Source: Adiantum capillus-veneris
Lineage: Eukaryota > Streptophyta > Polypodiopsida > Polypodiales > Pteridaceae
DNA length: 64,000 nucleotides
Assembly (NCBI GenBank): GCA_014529385.2
Contig: CM043961.1
Coordinates: 12,212,478 to 12,276,477, forward strand
Reading direction: 5' to 3'
Of this stretch, positions 33,437 through 45,300 are shown piece by piece. The first letter of the stretch is position 1. Each line of letters starts with the position of its first letter. The position numbers and the translations under genes are program-made. The notes beneath the pieces are model-generated. The model saw only the letters and a list, made by a program, of their open reading frames with translations. It was not told the origin of the DNA and did no database searches.

Positions 33437-34500
33437 CTTCTTGATAGCCATGAGCCACAATAGAGAGTTTCTTTTCATCAATCACATCATGGGAGAAGTA
33501 GACTCCAAGTCTTTTAGACGTTTCTTTAGATATAAAAAAGAAGCTAATTGAAAGCTTAGGCACATATAGCACATCATGCAAGATTGCATTTCCATGAGAT
33601 ATGTTTCAAACTCCAAGCACAAGAAAAGTAAAATCATCACCAATGTGAACCAATGAAGAAAAAGAGTCTTGTAGCTCTCCATGTTGTGACAAGAATGAGG
33701 GTGGTGCAATCATCTCGAAAGAAGATTCACAAGGAGATAGAGAGATAGGTAGCAGAGGGGAGGAACAAGCAATGTGAGCAATATTTATAGTTCCTTGTTC
33801 TTTGGAATTTTCTTTGCCTTTGCTTTTGTTAGATTCCTTGGATTTGGCTTTATTTTTAGCAATTAGTATCTTGGAGAGATGTTTAAAAACACATTTCTCT
33901 TCAAGATGCCCATTCTTTTAACGAACAATATAATGACAAGGTTCTTTGGAATGTTTGATGGGTGTGGGTGTTGTATTGGTTTTATCTTTGTTCAAGACAT
34001 TTCCTTTTATTCCCTAGCAATGAGGGAATTGTTTTGATTTTGTTTTCCCTCTTATTCAACATTTGTCATTTATTAGAGAAACATGAATTATTCCCCAATT
34101 ATTATAAGTAAGAAATGCAATATGGAGAGTGCTTGTGTCATAAGTTCTTGATTAATAAAGGAAACTTACCAAGGTGCTTGTGAGCCGGATTTATCACCGA
34201 CTTTCTCTCAATCCAAGAAAACTCCTCAATCTTTGCAATAATGTTGTCATTCTTTGTGACAACTAGCTCAACAAATTCCTTTTCCAACTGTGTAAGCTTA
34301 AAGGTCCATAGCAAGCATATATATTATGCCAAAGTTGATATGATCTTGTGGAAAGTGAGAGAAAATGAGAGGAGACAAATGGAGATATCCCATGAACCAT
34401 AAATGTGATAGATGTAGCCTCCATGTAACTCCATGAGATGTCAGATTTGTGCGTGGAATTTTTTTAGTAGACAAACATGTATGCACTGCTTAATAGCAAT
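33437..34500 (-). pseudogene. Older copia gag and protease remnant
   Basis: Minus-strand reading gives SLVHIGDDFTFLVLGV and HDVLYVPKLSISFF near 33690-33540 (protease to GAG-pre-integrase text), preceded near 33930 by a damaged zinc knuckle (CHYIV...NGHLEEKC) and near 34280-34150 by LEKEFVELVVTKNDNIIAKI. The frame stops at 33437, where the younger LTR element inserted after VAHGYQEV. Confidence 0.72.
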
Positions 34501-34869
34501 CACATAAAAATAGACCAATTTTGATCATTATAAGGTCTCAAATTTTGTGGATCATAAAGATCTGGAAGATTGAGAATGTGAGTGAATGAATCAAATGAAA
34601 TTGGCACAAAAAAAGGAGCAAGAAAATAACCACCACTAGCAGAAGTAAATGAGTAAAGAGGAACTTGATGCACCCATTGCATGGATAGTTTTCATCATCA
34701 CAAAGATCAAAGTAACCATAGAGACAAGAATCATGAATGCTCCAATATGGTTGCTACTATCAAAAGTACTAAATAGTGTAGAGTTTATGGCTGAAGGAAA
34801 TGAGAAGTTTCCGCTCATGAATTAGGCACACATGTAGATTTACCAAAGATGTACCTTCAAACAAAGGAG

Positions 34870-35060
34870 AATTTGGCATACCTCGTCTCCTCAAGATACA
34901 AGTCAAAGTAGGAAGAGACTAAGTGACTTCACCCATTGCAGTTGAACCGCTCATCAGATTGGAGGAGAGTTTGACAAACCTCATCTCCTCAACGATACAA
35001 GTCAAAGTAGGAGGAGACTAAGTGCCTTCACCCATTGCAATTGAGCTGCTCATCGGATTG
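34870..35060 (+). repeat. About 110-bp tandem duplication
   Basis: CTCCTCAA(G/C)GATACAAGTCAAAGTAGGA through GCTCATC(A/G)GATTGGAGGAG occurs twice in a row. Confidence 0.88.
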
Positions 35061-35102
35061 GAGGAGGTACAAACGACCAGCTGACTTTAGGTTTCTTCTC
35101 CT

Positions 35103-35441
35103 TGCTCAACATATTGATATACCAAGAGAAGGGATTGAAAGTCCCCAGGTAGAGACAACACAAAGAGGGATAGCTTGAATATAATTTGACAAAAACACTA
35201 AGCACATAAGGGTTAAAAATGTACATATACTGCAATGAGAGCCGCGAAAGAAGCCTTGTGAAAGGCCTCTTGCTCAACATATTGATATACCAAGAGAAGG
35301 GATTGACAGTCCCCAAGTAGAGACAACACAAAGAGGGATAGTTTGAATATAATTGGACAAAAACACTAAGCACATAAGGGTTAAAAATGTACATATACTG
35401 CAATGAGAGCCGCGAAAGAAGCCTTGTGAAAGGCCTCTTGT
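35103..35441 (+). repeat. About 170-bp tandem duplication
   Basis: The unit TTGCTCAACATATTGATATA through AAGCCTTGTGAAAGGCCTC occurs twice with very few differences, implying a recent duplication. GCCTTGTGAAAGGC near its end can form a short hairpin. Confidence 0.92.
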
Positions 35442-36820
35442 AGTTTATTAAAATTTTATACTAAACATATGAGCATGAAAAAAATGCTTCAAGAGGAGAT
35501 CCGACATTACTGTAGGAAGTGGAGGCTAATCCACAACTTGGGGTGATACACACTTGAGGATGCTATGGATGCAGAGTTTGAGAGCGCTAGGTTAAAAATG
35601 TGGGAGAGAGCCCGATCAAACCCAAAATGCAACTAGTTGTTTCTAGGTATTAGTCAACCCAAGTGCAAGAGGTGCCAGGCTAGGAAGAGCCCCACTCAAG
35701 AGTGAGTTAATGATGATTGAAACTGCAACAAAGCTGCAAAAAAGTGGTGGTTGTCCTAGCCCTACGCTAGTGGATAGAAAGCGATGAGATAAAGCTAGAG
35801 GATTATTTTGTTAAGAAAGTAATAACGCAAGCAAGAGGGTATTTTGAAACATTTCTCTCTCAGAGAAGCTCCTTGATAAGTCTTCAAGTATCCTCAACCT
35901 TCATGCTCTAATACTAGGATGGAGTGAAAAGAGAAACACCAAATAGAAGACACACACACACACAATGGAACGGGAGAGAATAAGAGTGAATGACTCAAGA
36001 GAAATAATTCAATGACCAAACAAAATGCTCATACAATTAGATAAAATGAAAATGAAGATTAGAGGGTCACTTTCATACTAGTAAAGGTGACTTGAAGGTG
36101 TACAATGGGGTACCCTAAAAGTGGGAGCAAATTTAGGTCATCTAACTAATCACAATGGAATATTATAGTTAACAATAGATTTACGCCGTCCATAGCTTTG
36201 CGTCGTTTGTACTAGAGGCCATTCTAGAAATTTCTATAATAGGTCGTGTAGAAATATATCTTTTTGAAACCAATCTTTCAGGCACAAGAGGAGACTATTG
36301 GGTGGTGCGAGTATGCAAAGCATATTGCAATGCTGAAGGGAAGCATGGACATGCTAGGCAATTATATATATGAAGGTGGAAACTTCGTTGTGAATATAGA
36401 GGTGGAAACAAAGGAGGTGTGAAGGTGGAAACTTCATTGTGAATATAGATGTGGAAACAAAGGAGGTGCGGAGTTTTATCTCTTGAGATGTATAAACTCA
36501 AGGTGGATGAGAAAGAAGTTGACTAACATCCTTGTAATAATATATGTGCAAGTGGTACATATGTTGTTATAGGGTTATTATTATGAACAACAACATGCCA
36601 ACCCTCACAAACACACTCTTCTAGATGACATGTCATCAAACCAATACTCTTACCTTGTACATGCAATCAAGTTTGATACGTTCTTTGCAAATACAACTTT
36701 AAATGCACATTACGTATCTTTAGCATTCCATGAAACCATTTACATTCCATGCCCTATGAGACAAGCTTAACAATTACTCACAACAACATCTCTAATATAA
36801 TTTATTGATACCTACCTTAC
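35442..36820. other. No gene seen
   Basis: Short frames only. A 30-bp phrase (GAAGGTGGAAACTTC(G/A)TTGTG) is repeated near 36373 and 36421. Nothing recognisable otherwise. Confidence 0.4.
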
Positions 36821-37195
36821 TACATAGCACACGAGTGTGCTATATAGTAGCACACTCCATATGGCACACATGTGCTACATAACACACGACAAATGTCTCA
36901 TAGCACATGGGTGGGTGGGTTCCATATATCACTCGTGGTAGACTCCATATAGCAAACATGTATCTAGCATATAGCACATAAATACTCCATGGCACTATAG
37001 ATGTGCCCTATATAGCACTCATACAGATCTCATATACGAAATGTGTGTTCTATATAGCACATGTAGCACAAACATAGTTCATGGACATGTCACATAGCAA
37101 ATACCACATATCCAACCTAGAGGTATCTACAAAATAGGAAGGTAATGTACAGATATCAGAGTTGATACTTCATGTGCCATATAGCTCATGACTCA
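36820..37195 (+). repeat. Degenerate CATATAGCACA repeats
   Basis: Variants of CATATAGCACA, CTATATAGCAC and CATAGCACATG recur more than ten times over about 370 bases at irregular spacing. Confidence 0.7.
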
Positions 37196-38140
37196 CTACA
37201 TAGTAGATTGATGTCTTTTGTGAAACATCACTGATTTTGAGGTTTGTGCTGCTATGCACGTCTCTTAATGTGAGGGATGCTCATATGTAATGAATTAGCC
37301 AAAAAGACGAGTCCACCATGATCTAGCTATAAAGCATCTATTGGAGATCTATCAAAAACCATCAAAAACCAAATGGTGGCGTCCTAGGTTGCACAACATG
37401 GCTACATGGCCATATTAGTCTTACAGATGCATTTTAGTCCACGTCTATTGTCTAGGACCTTTGCTAGCAACTAAGAAAGGACACGTATTTCTAAGCTTGA
37501 TTGTGTCCAGTCAGTACAAAGTGAAGAATAGCATGGCTTACCTCAATCAACATAAAGGGCTAGAATGCTTTCCACACGATACGAGGTAAATGTGTAGATA
37601 CACCCAAACTATCGACAGATTTCAATAAAGTGTCATCATTCATATATATCTGAATTCATTAGGCACCATGCTTTCTTATTTTGCATGCAAGGAGAATTTT
37701 CACTCGGCCATTGGCATATGAGTGCCGAGAGCTTCAGAACCCTGCCATCTTTTCATCCACGAATGACATGCAATACGATTCTATAATCTTTAAAATTTCG
37801 AACATATGCCAATGGATTTTGCGAGATTAAACAAGCAAATTTGAAAGAAAAGACCTGAAGACTTGCAATTATAAACAGAATCCAGATGTGAAGAAGAGTT
37901 AACAAGTCCTCATTGATACATAGCATACCATAGAAGCACAAAATACAATGAGAACTTTTCCCTGGATCAGGTTCTACAACATGCAAAACAATTAAATGCA
38001 GCAAGTTCTTGCACAGGAAACTTGTCCAATTTTGTTCTTTGCAATAACCTCAGATGAATGAGGGTCATGTACCTCACGTTAGCTTCTAGCCTTGCATACA
38101 AACACATGATAAACAAGGCACCTGGAGACAGACGCAGGAT

Positions 38141-38189
<49 letters not shown>

Positions 38190-38900
38190 CCCATGTAAAT
38201 TCATCGCTTTCAAAAAAGCAAAGGTTGCTCCGCTGTACGCGGGCAGGCATACACCCTCGCTCCCAACTGAAAGGCAATGCCAATAAATGAACTAGTACTG
38301 CACATATAAAAGCCATGCAGCTCAGATACAGAGACATGTAAGTATATGTGAACAATGACAGAAGCAATCAGCACAAAATAACATCCCTGAACACATGGAC
38401 TCAATACAGAATGGAAGATATGTAAACAAGGAGATTCCATCAACAAGGACAAAATACAGACACACGATGCGAGTGCAAAAATGGAGGCTTGGTCAGGTCA
38501 ACCTATCCCAAAGTGAATCTTCATATAGAACTCTCGTGAACAGGCTGCTTCAACCTCAGGCACACATGCCTCGATCCTGGATCTGGAGGGAGCAACTCTG
38601 ATCAACAAAATTCTTTCTGATTTGGCTAAATCACATCATTCCAAAGCTCTCCATAGCCTCTAGTCACATTCGTGCATCAATAATGTACATAGCACAGCTT
38701 GCCAAACAAGTAAATCTTCCGACAGTGAGGTGTTTTATTTTTTCTTTTTTCCCAAACAAGAAACACTGTTATTATGTCTACATTCGAGAGTACATTAAAA
38801 AAGAATTGCACAGATCTACAAACCGCTTGCTATTAAGTATCTTGATTCCTGTGACAAGGGGTTTGATCATAACTGAAGCCCCATAAAGTAAATATGCAAA
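37196..38900. other. Downstream of the VAMP71-like gene; no gene seen
   Basis: No convincing coding region. It contains the (AG)n microsatellite at 38144-38187. Confidence 0.45.
38144..38187 (+). repeat. (AG)n microsatellite
   Basis: Pure AG run of about 44 bases. Confidence 0.97.
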
Positions 38901-38908
38901 TATGCACC

Positions 38909-38914
38909 TTTATT
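38909..38914 (-). terminator. Candidate polyadenylation signal of the VAMP71-like gene
   Basis: AATAAA on the minus strand about 340 bases after the stop codon. The distance suits a plant 3' UTR, but there is no transcript evidence. Confidence 0.35.
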
Positions 38915-39256
38915 GTTGTTTGTAGACATGCTAGATATGAAGAGTCCTGTCTGAATATTCGCCTAGGGTCTTCTCTAAAAAAATGTGTCATATACTCTAC
39001 AGCAGAGGACAGCAAGTGATCAGAGACCTTACTACTCACTCATCAAACTCCGGAGCAAGTATACACAACTACACTTGAGTTTTCTTCACTCCCAGTCAAT
39101 ATGAGGTCAACAGCCCAAACATTGGCATTCCCATCTCCCATGACCAGCTTCCAAGTGTGTTGCGTATGTACAATTGCAAGAGTGTAGTGCAGTGGCTGTG
39201 TATGGCCATAGCTGAGGGATTGCAGGTAGAAGCTAAAAGAGCATAACGAGTGTACC

Positions 39257-39347
39257 TTACGAGCGACATGAACTTAATGTGAAGCCACCACAAAACATGG
39301 CTACAATTATATACAAAACAACCAATACAACACATGTCATGGTAGCC
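39257..39347 (-). CDS. VAMP71: VAMP71-like exon 4 (membrane anchor and stop)
   Basis: 91 nt after acceptor AATTGCAG, completing a Leu codon and giving [18 protein letters not shown], then [11 protein letters not shown] and TAA at 39259-39257. The tail resembles the short Cys-containing tail of plant VAMP71 proteins. Confidence 0.93.
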
Positions 39348-42300
39348 CTGCAATTAAAAGGAAATTCTTGTAAGGTTCTGTCCATCAAGAGCTGACAGCT
39401 CAAATACAATCTTTTGAACTGAAAAAGTGAGAGCTTACAGAAGTTTGGCATTCTTGATCCACAAGGCTTGTTGGAGACGCCGTGACTGCTTCCGAAACCT
39501 AAAGGAATTATCCTGCATCGTAGAAGTCTTGTCGACTAACAGATCTATTCGTTCTCCTCTATCCAAAACCTTATCTATGTTTTCCACCATGACAGCCCTT
39601 ACCTGCTTTCAAAACAAAAATCAGATTAAGGCTTTCTTATCTCAGATTTGTCCAACACCTATTGCCTGTGAGCTTGTCAAATCTATCAACAGAAGCACAC
39701 AAGGCTTTGGTCCCAAGAAGTAACCTGGCCAAATGTATTTCAAGTCAAAAGGAATAGGATACAAGACCACGAAATCATGAAATTGTACCCTTCTGTCAAA
39801 TTGTATGTTTCCAACTCAAATGCATATGGACCAGTGCAATTTCATCACATGCAACAGAGGTTCGCCATTCTTTCTAACTTTCAAAGATGGCATTGGCCAC
39901 CCAGTCCCAGCAACAAATTCTTGTACTAGCCATGAGAACCTCATGAAGGAGAAAGGGGAGTTAGGCAAGGCCATACGTTCTCAAGATAAGCTACATCACA
40001 GCATTCAGACAGTTATATAAGGACAAGCACGCTCAGATTATTTTGATCAAATGGGGACTGAGAGACTCACAAATATACAATGGCCTTATACTTCGCACAT
40101 TTCACATCCAAGTCGAAAAGTAATATGGTTTTGACACTGTAATTACACCCATAACTGTATCATCCCCCTAGTTACAAACCATGCTTACCTGGCCTTCACC
40201 CCACTCATTGATACTTAAATCAAACATCCCCAATTTACACAAGCCATGTCTGTCCTTCCCTCTGTGACATACGTAAACTACACTGCCTCTAGAGCTACCA
40301 GTGAGATGAACATCCAAAACACTGGGTACGACAATGAGCGCAAAAGACCAAAGCCAATCTACATCAAAAGATTACCCTGGCGTCTCACACTCACCAATCT
40401 GCTTAAATATACTTCCCATAACTTATTCATCAACGATAAAACGACCTTGCAAAGATCGAGTAAGAGCTACCACCCACTATGGTTCGAGCATCCTTCATCC
40501 TAGAGATACACTAGTATCCTGCCATTCACAAATTTGGGTGTTTTTTCCTCCAACTTTGGGAGTTGGGAAGTTTACAATTCAAGATAACGATCTGGAGCCT
40601 GCATGAAGTATGCAAAGTCATCTCCCTTGATCTGATCATGTGGTACCTACATATAAAGGTCTTAATGTATGTTTGTATGCATCTATGTCGCCTTGCCAGT
40701 CTCTACCTCATTACATAAGCACACACATGGAGACTGCATAGAACCTAGAAGTATTTCATTGAAACAAGGGTCGAGGATTCCGGCACATGCAGGCCTCCAT
40801 GTATACTTGCCTCATTCATTTCTCCTTTTACACGATTAAGGGCATCCACGTTACGGTTGCTAGAAAAGTATTCCATTTGCTGATGGAGGACTCTTGAAAA
40901 TTCATCATTCATTGCATATGCAAGAGCCACATATGCTGTTTTCCCGTAGGTCTTAAAAAACCGCATTTGGATGTCTTCCAGATATGCAAAAGGAATCCTT
41001 CCTGAGAGCAAAGTTCATAATATATGTCAGAAAATGTAGTCTCAAGTTACGAACTAAAAGAGGAGCTGCACAAAACCCAAATTTAAGACACAAAAAGAAA
41101 ATTGAAAAATGATCACCTTCCTAATGTAAAAACGAAAGAAGAAAAAGATGAAAGAATACAACAGTACTTAACAATGACTTGGTGAAAGAGCAAAATACAT
41201 GAGAGACACTTGAATAAAACATTGAACAAGAAGTGAATTGAAAAGACAGTCACAAGCACACAAAAATGCCAAGATTTAATTCCAACAAGACATGAGACAA
41301 CAGAGCAAATTCTAAAATCATAATACAGGACTGAAAATGAGATTCTACAATGAACCGACCTGGAGAGGAGCAATACACACCAAGTTAAAAACAACCTTGA
41401 AAACTTGATGACATGCGATCCTAGCCTGATTACTTGTTTAAATATGGAGCATAGGATCATCACCATTATCAGCATAGCTTCGACAACAACTACCACATCC
41501 TTGCTCTACGTCATCGGTGCCCAAGAGTAGGTACACCTCAGCAAATACATCGAAGCGGGGAGATAAGAGCCACCCCCTAGCCGTCCCCCTCCTATCACAA
41601 GTTGGTGACGTGGCATGCCCGACTGGAAGGACGGGACAAGAGGACAAGGGTTTAATGTTTGAAACTCTAACCAAGAAGAACCTGAAGATGTGACCGTGGG
41701 GCCTAAGGGTTAGAGATTTAAAAACCTGACCCTGCCGACTTGAAGAGCACCGGCCGAGGGGCCTAAACCCTAAAAAGCGTGCAAGCAAGCTGACTGATTT
41801 CCGTAAATTGCACTGACATGCCACATGGCATTGCTATACAGATTTCCGCAATTTGCGTTGGCAGCCTTTTGCAGTTTTGGCGCATGATTTTGGGGTTGAG
41901 TACTTTTGGATCAAGTGCTTTGGGGGCTCTCCATTTGGACATCCCTTGTACTGTTTAAGAGCCACTCTCCAAAAGGATCTCGGCGTAGAGTCTCAGGAGA
42001 GTTGGTGTTAGGTGCAGCGGAATGAATGTTGTATTTTCTCAAGATTAGTGATCTTTATTGCTCAAGGTTCCTTTTAGTTCTTAGGGAAGAAGAGAGAGCT
42101 TTCCGTCTTATGGAGAGTGCTATGATCACGAACAAAGTGAATGGATTGTGCGTGCAAGTGAATGAGACTGAGAGAAGGAGAGAGAAGAGATATGACACCC
42201 GAGAGGTTGTAAAACCCTCCTCCGAAGGCCCCACTCTCGTCATCGAGAGTAGTCTATTCTTTGATTGCACATAGGTGTACAATGCGCATGCAATGGACTA

Positions 42301-45300
42301 TGCAACTTGGTCTATGCAGATGACGACGACAATGACGACGACGACGATGGCTGAAATCTGAGATCTTCTCTGAATTTCGGGACTGTTTCGGTCGCTGAAA
42401 ATGACTGTTTTGGCTGCGTTTTCTTGGCTGAAAAATGAGGTTTCTTAGGGCTGAAAACTGATGGTCTTTATGGGCTGAATCTGCTACACTTTAGGTGAAT
42501 GATGCCGGTCTTAATTTGCTGCTGAAATCCAAAAACGCCAGGGGCTGAAATTGGTCCTTCTGTCGCCAGGGTTTTGCAAATGCAAAAATGCTAGGCTGAT
42601 CTGCTGTGTCGTGATGACGCCGGGACTGATCTGCTGTGCACAAATCGCCAAGGCTGATCTGATGCAAAAACGGTAGGTCTTTTGTGGAGAAAACGCCAGA
42701 GTAGTCGCGGGGGTTGGTCTTGCTGAGAAGTTGCCTGTTGAGCAAGGTGCTCCTGCTGCCTCTTCTGCCAGAAAGTGCTAATTTGGGTTTGCTTATATAT
42801 TAACTTAGCAAAATTACCCTACCTACTTTTGTAGGAAAGTCACTTAAAAATAATAAGTGAAAATCCCAATAAATAGGAAAATAGGCTAAATGCACTAGAA
42901 AATTCCCCTAACTGATGCTAATGGATTCTGATGGGAATTCCGATGGTCATGCTGTGTGCAACCGGAGGATATGCATCTATGCTAAGTGACTGGACACGCA
43001 CGATCTACGAATAGACTCACAAAAGAGCCAGATCACTGCTAATCTAAACTTGATTGAACTGACTGAACCTTGTTGTGGTGTAGCTTGTCCACGCACACAT
43101 AGGGTTGGGATGTGTCATGTGACAGTTGGACCCTAAGGGAGTTGTACCTTTGCAAAACAATAATAAAGAAATACCGGAAGGGGCGCCAATCTTTGGGGCT
43201 GGAACAAATCTCCGCCGTTCCGTATCGACTCTCTCTCTCTCTCTGTCACGAGGATGCGGCAACTGCTAATTACTGTCACGAGGACGTGGCAACTGCTAAC
43301 CTTAGTTGTTGGTTTCTTTTCAATGATTTTTATTTAATTTTTTAAGTCACAAATGGCCGGACATTGGGTGGCCAATGTAAAATGGCCAATGGCCGACAGT
43401 TTCACCCGAAGACGGGAAGGCCTGGTTGCCACAAGTTGGTCAGGCCGACCGGCACTGGAATCGGAGCAGTAAAAGGGTGTCTAGGCTTAGTTCAAAGTCA
43501 TGTAGGCCCCCTCACTACACTTATAAGTCGGTGGGTATTGGCAGCACCAGAAGCTGCAGAAGTCAAATCACTGCCACCTCAACCAGTTTTGGGTGCCCCA
43601 AATCGATTTCGGCTGATCTGGGCTGCTTTTCTTTCGAACTGTGACTTACAGTGTATGTGTGAGTAGTTGGTGCAGGTGATGAAGCTTGGAAAGCTTGCCT
43701 TCTCCCTTGCTATGTAGCGCGATGATTCTGCTCGCACCTCTCTTCCTTTTTGAATACAGAAACGTGATGCCCCGCTCAAGGGCTTTTCATCTGTATGTAC
43801 AGTTGTGTGGATTCATGCGCGATTGCCAAGGCAAGAGCCTCTCGCACAGGTACTACAGGTCATTTTCAACCCGGATTATGCAAGACAGCTCGTAGGAAAT
43901 CACAGGTTTTACTCCCTCTTTGAATACAATAAAGAAATACCGAAAGGGGTGTCAGTCTTTGGGGCCAACAGGTGTCGACGACTGCTTAGTAGCGCTCAAG
44001 CTTCCAAGCCGTGTGTGTTTGAAGTGTCAATTCTCGTTACAACCGCCCTGCGAGCCGGTTTTATGGTTCAAAGCTCAAAGGAAAGTTTGTCCCTATTGTA
44101 TATGCTTCGGCTATCACTTCTGTAATTGTAACTAAGTCAGACTTTGTAAATAATTAATTTATTTACGAGAAAAGAATTATCTAATTAGTTGTGTGCACAC
44201 CAGAATAGACCTAGCAGTTCTAAGGCCTCAGGTGAGCCTAAATGTGGGCCACAACACCTCAGAGGGACCTTAGCAGAAATTACCCTGAAGCCCTAGTGAT
44301 TGGGAAATCGGGTCTTCAGAAAGGGATAAGCAGTAGCCTCAGATTTTAGGCTCAGGAAAAATACGCGCGTCAATACAAGCACATGAATGAGATGGGGTCC
44401 TTAGAACAGTGACCCTAAGGCTAATAAAGCTAATAAAGCCTTAGGGTAAGTTTCGTTAAATTAAATTTAACGGTTCGTGCCCGGGCAGGCGGCCGGACAA
44501 GTGTGAACAAGTAAAGGCGGTGCAGTGCAAGTGCGGCATTGCGCCGGCAGACCTTTGGTGTTCTCATAAAAGAATCATTGGTAGCATTTGTTAGTTAGTT
44601 GCACATTTTTAATTAATGAGCTAGAAGTTTTTAAAGTCAAAAGTTGAATGGTTTTTAAGTTTTTAAAGTAAGTGCGCCAAGTGGCACACTTACCAATGCA
44701 AACTAACTCTCTCTCTCTCACTCTCACCCTCTCTCTTCCTAGCGCCCCCTCTCCCTGATGGCTATTTAGGAGCCCCCCTCCCCCATTTTCAGGGCTGACA
44801 GTGCACCTACCCCCCCTAATGTGAGCGTGCTCTACGCGGTGGAGCCCTCCATTGAAGCTTGAGTGCAGCCCCTTGCGACATATGTGGTAGCCTTGTGCTC
44901 CCATTGTCAAGAACAAGGGATCTCACAGTCATAGACACCTTCTGGTGAAGTTTCATCGCGAGAAGTGGCCGTAGACGCTCTCTTAGCAGAGTGCGGCTGC
45001 TGTAATTCTCTGTTTTCAGCCCCTAATCACCTCGATTAGGGCTGTTTTCAGCAGATCAGCCGTAGAAATTCTCCTCTCTCTCCTTATCCTAAGTCTACAT
45101 CAAGTTTGGCGCGATTCCATCGCGAAGAAGACCTTTGTTTCGGCATAGGGGTGTGCACAGGTAAGAATTTCAGGTTATGTGCAGAAAATTACAGCAAGCA
45201 TGTGCGTGTGCATTTTGCTTGTTTCTCTTTTGTGTTTGATGCATGAATGAATGAGCCTGAAGGCAACACATAACGGAAGATGGACTCTCCTCTGTGAGAG

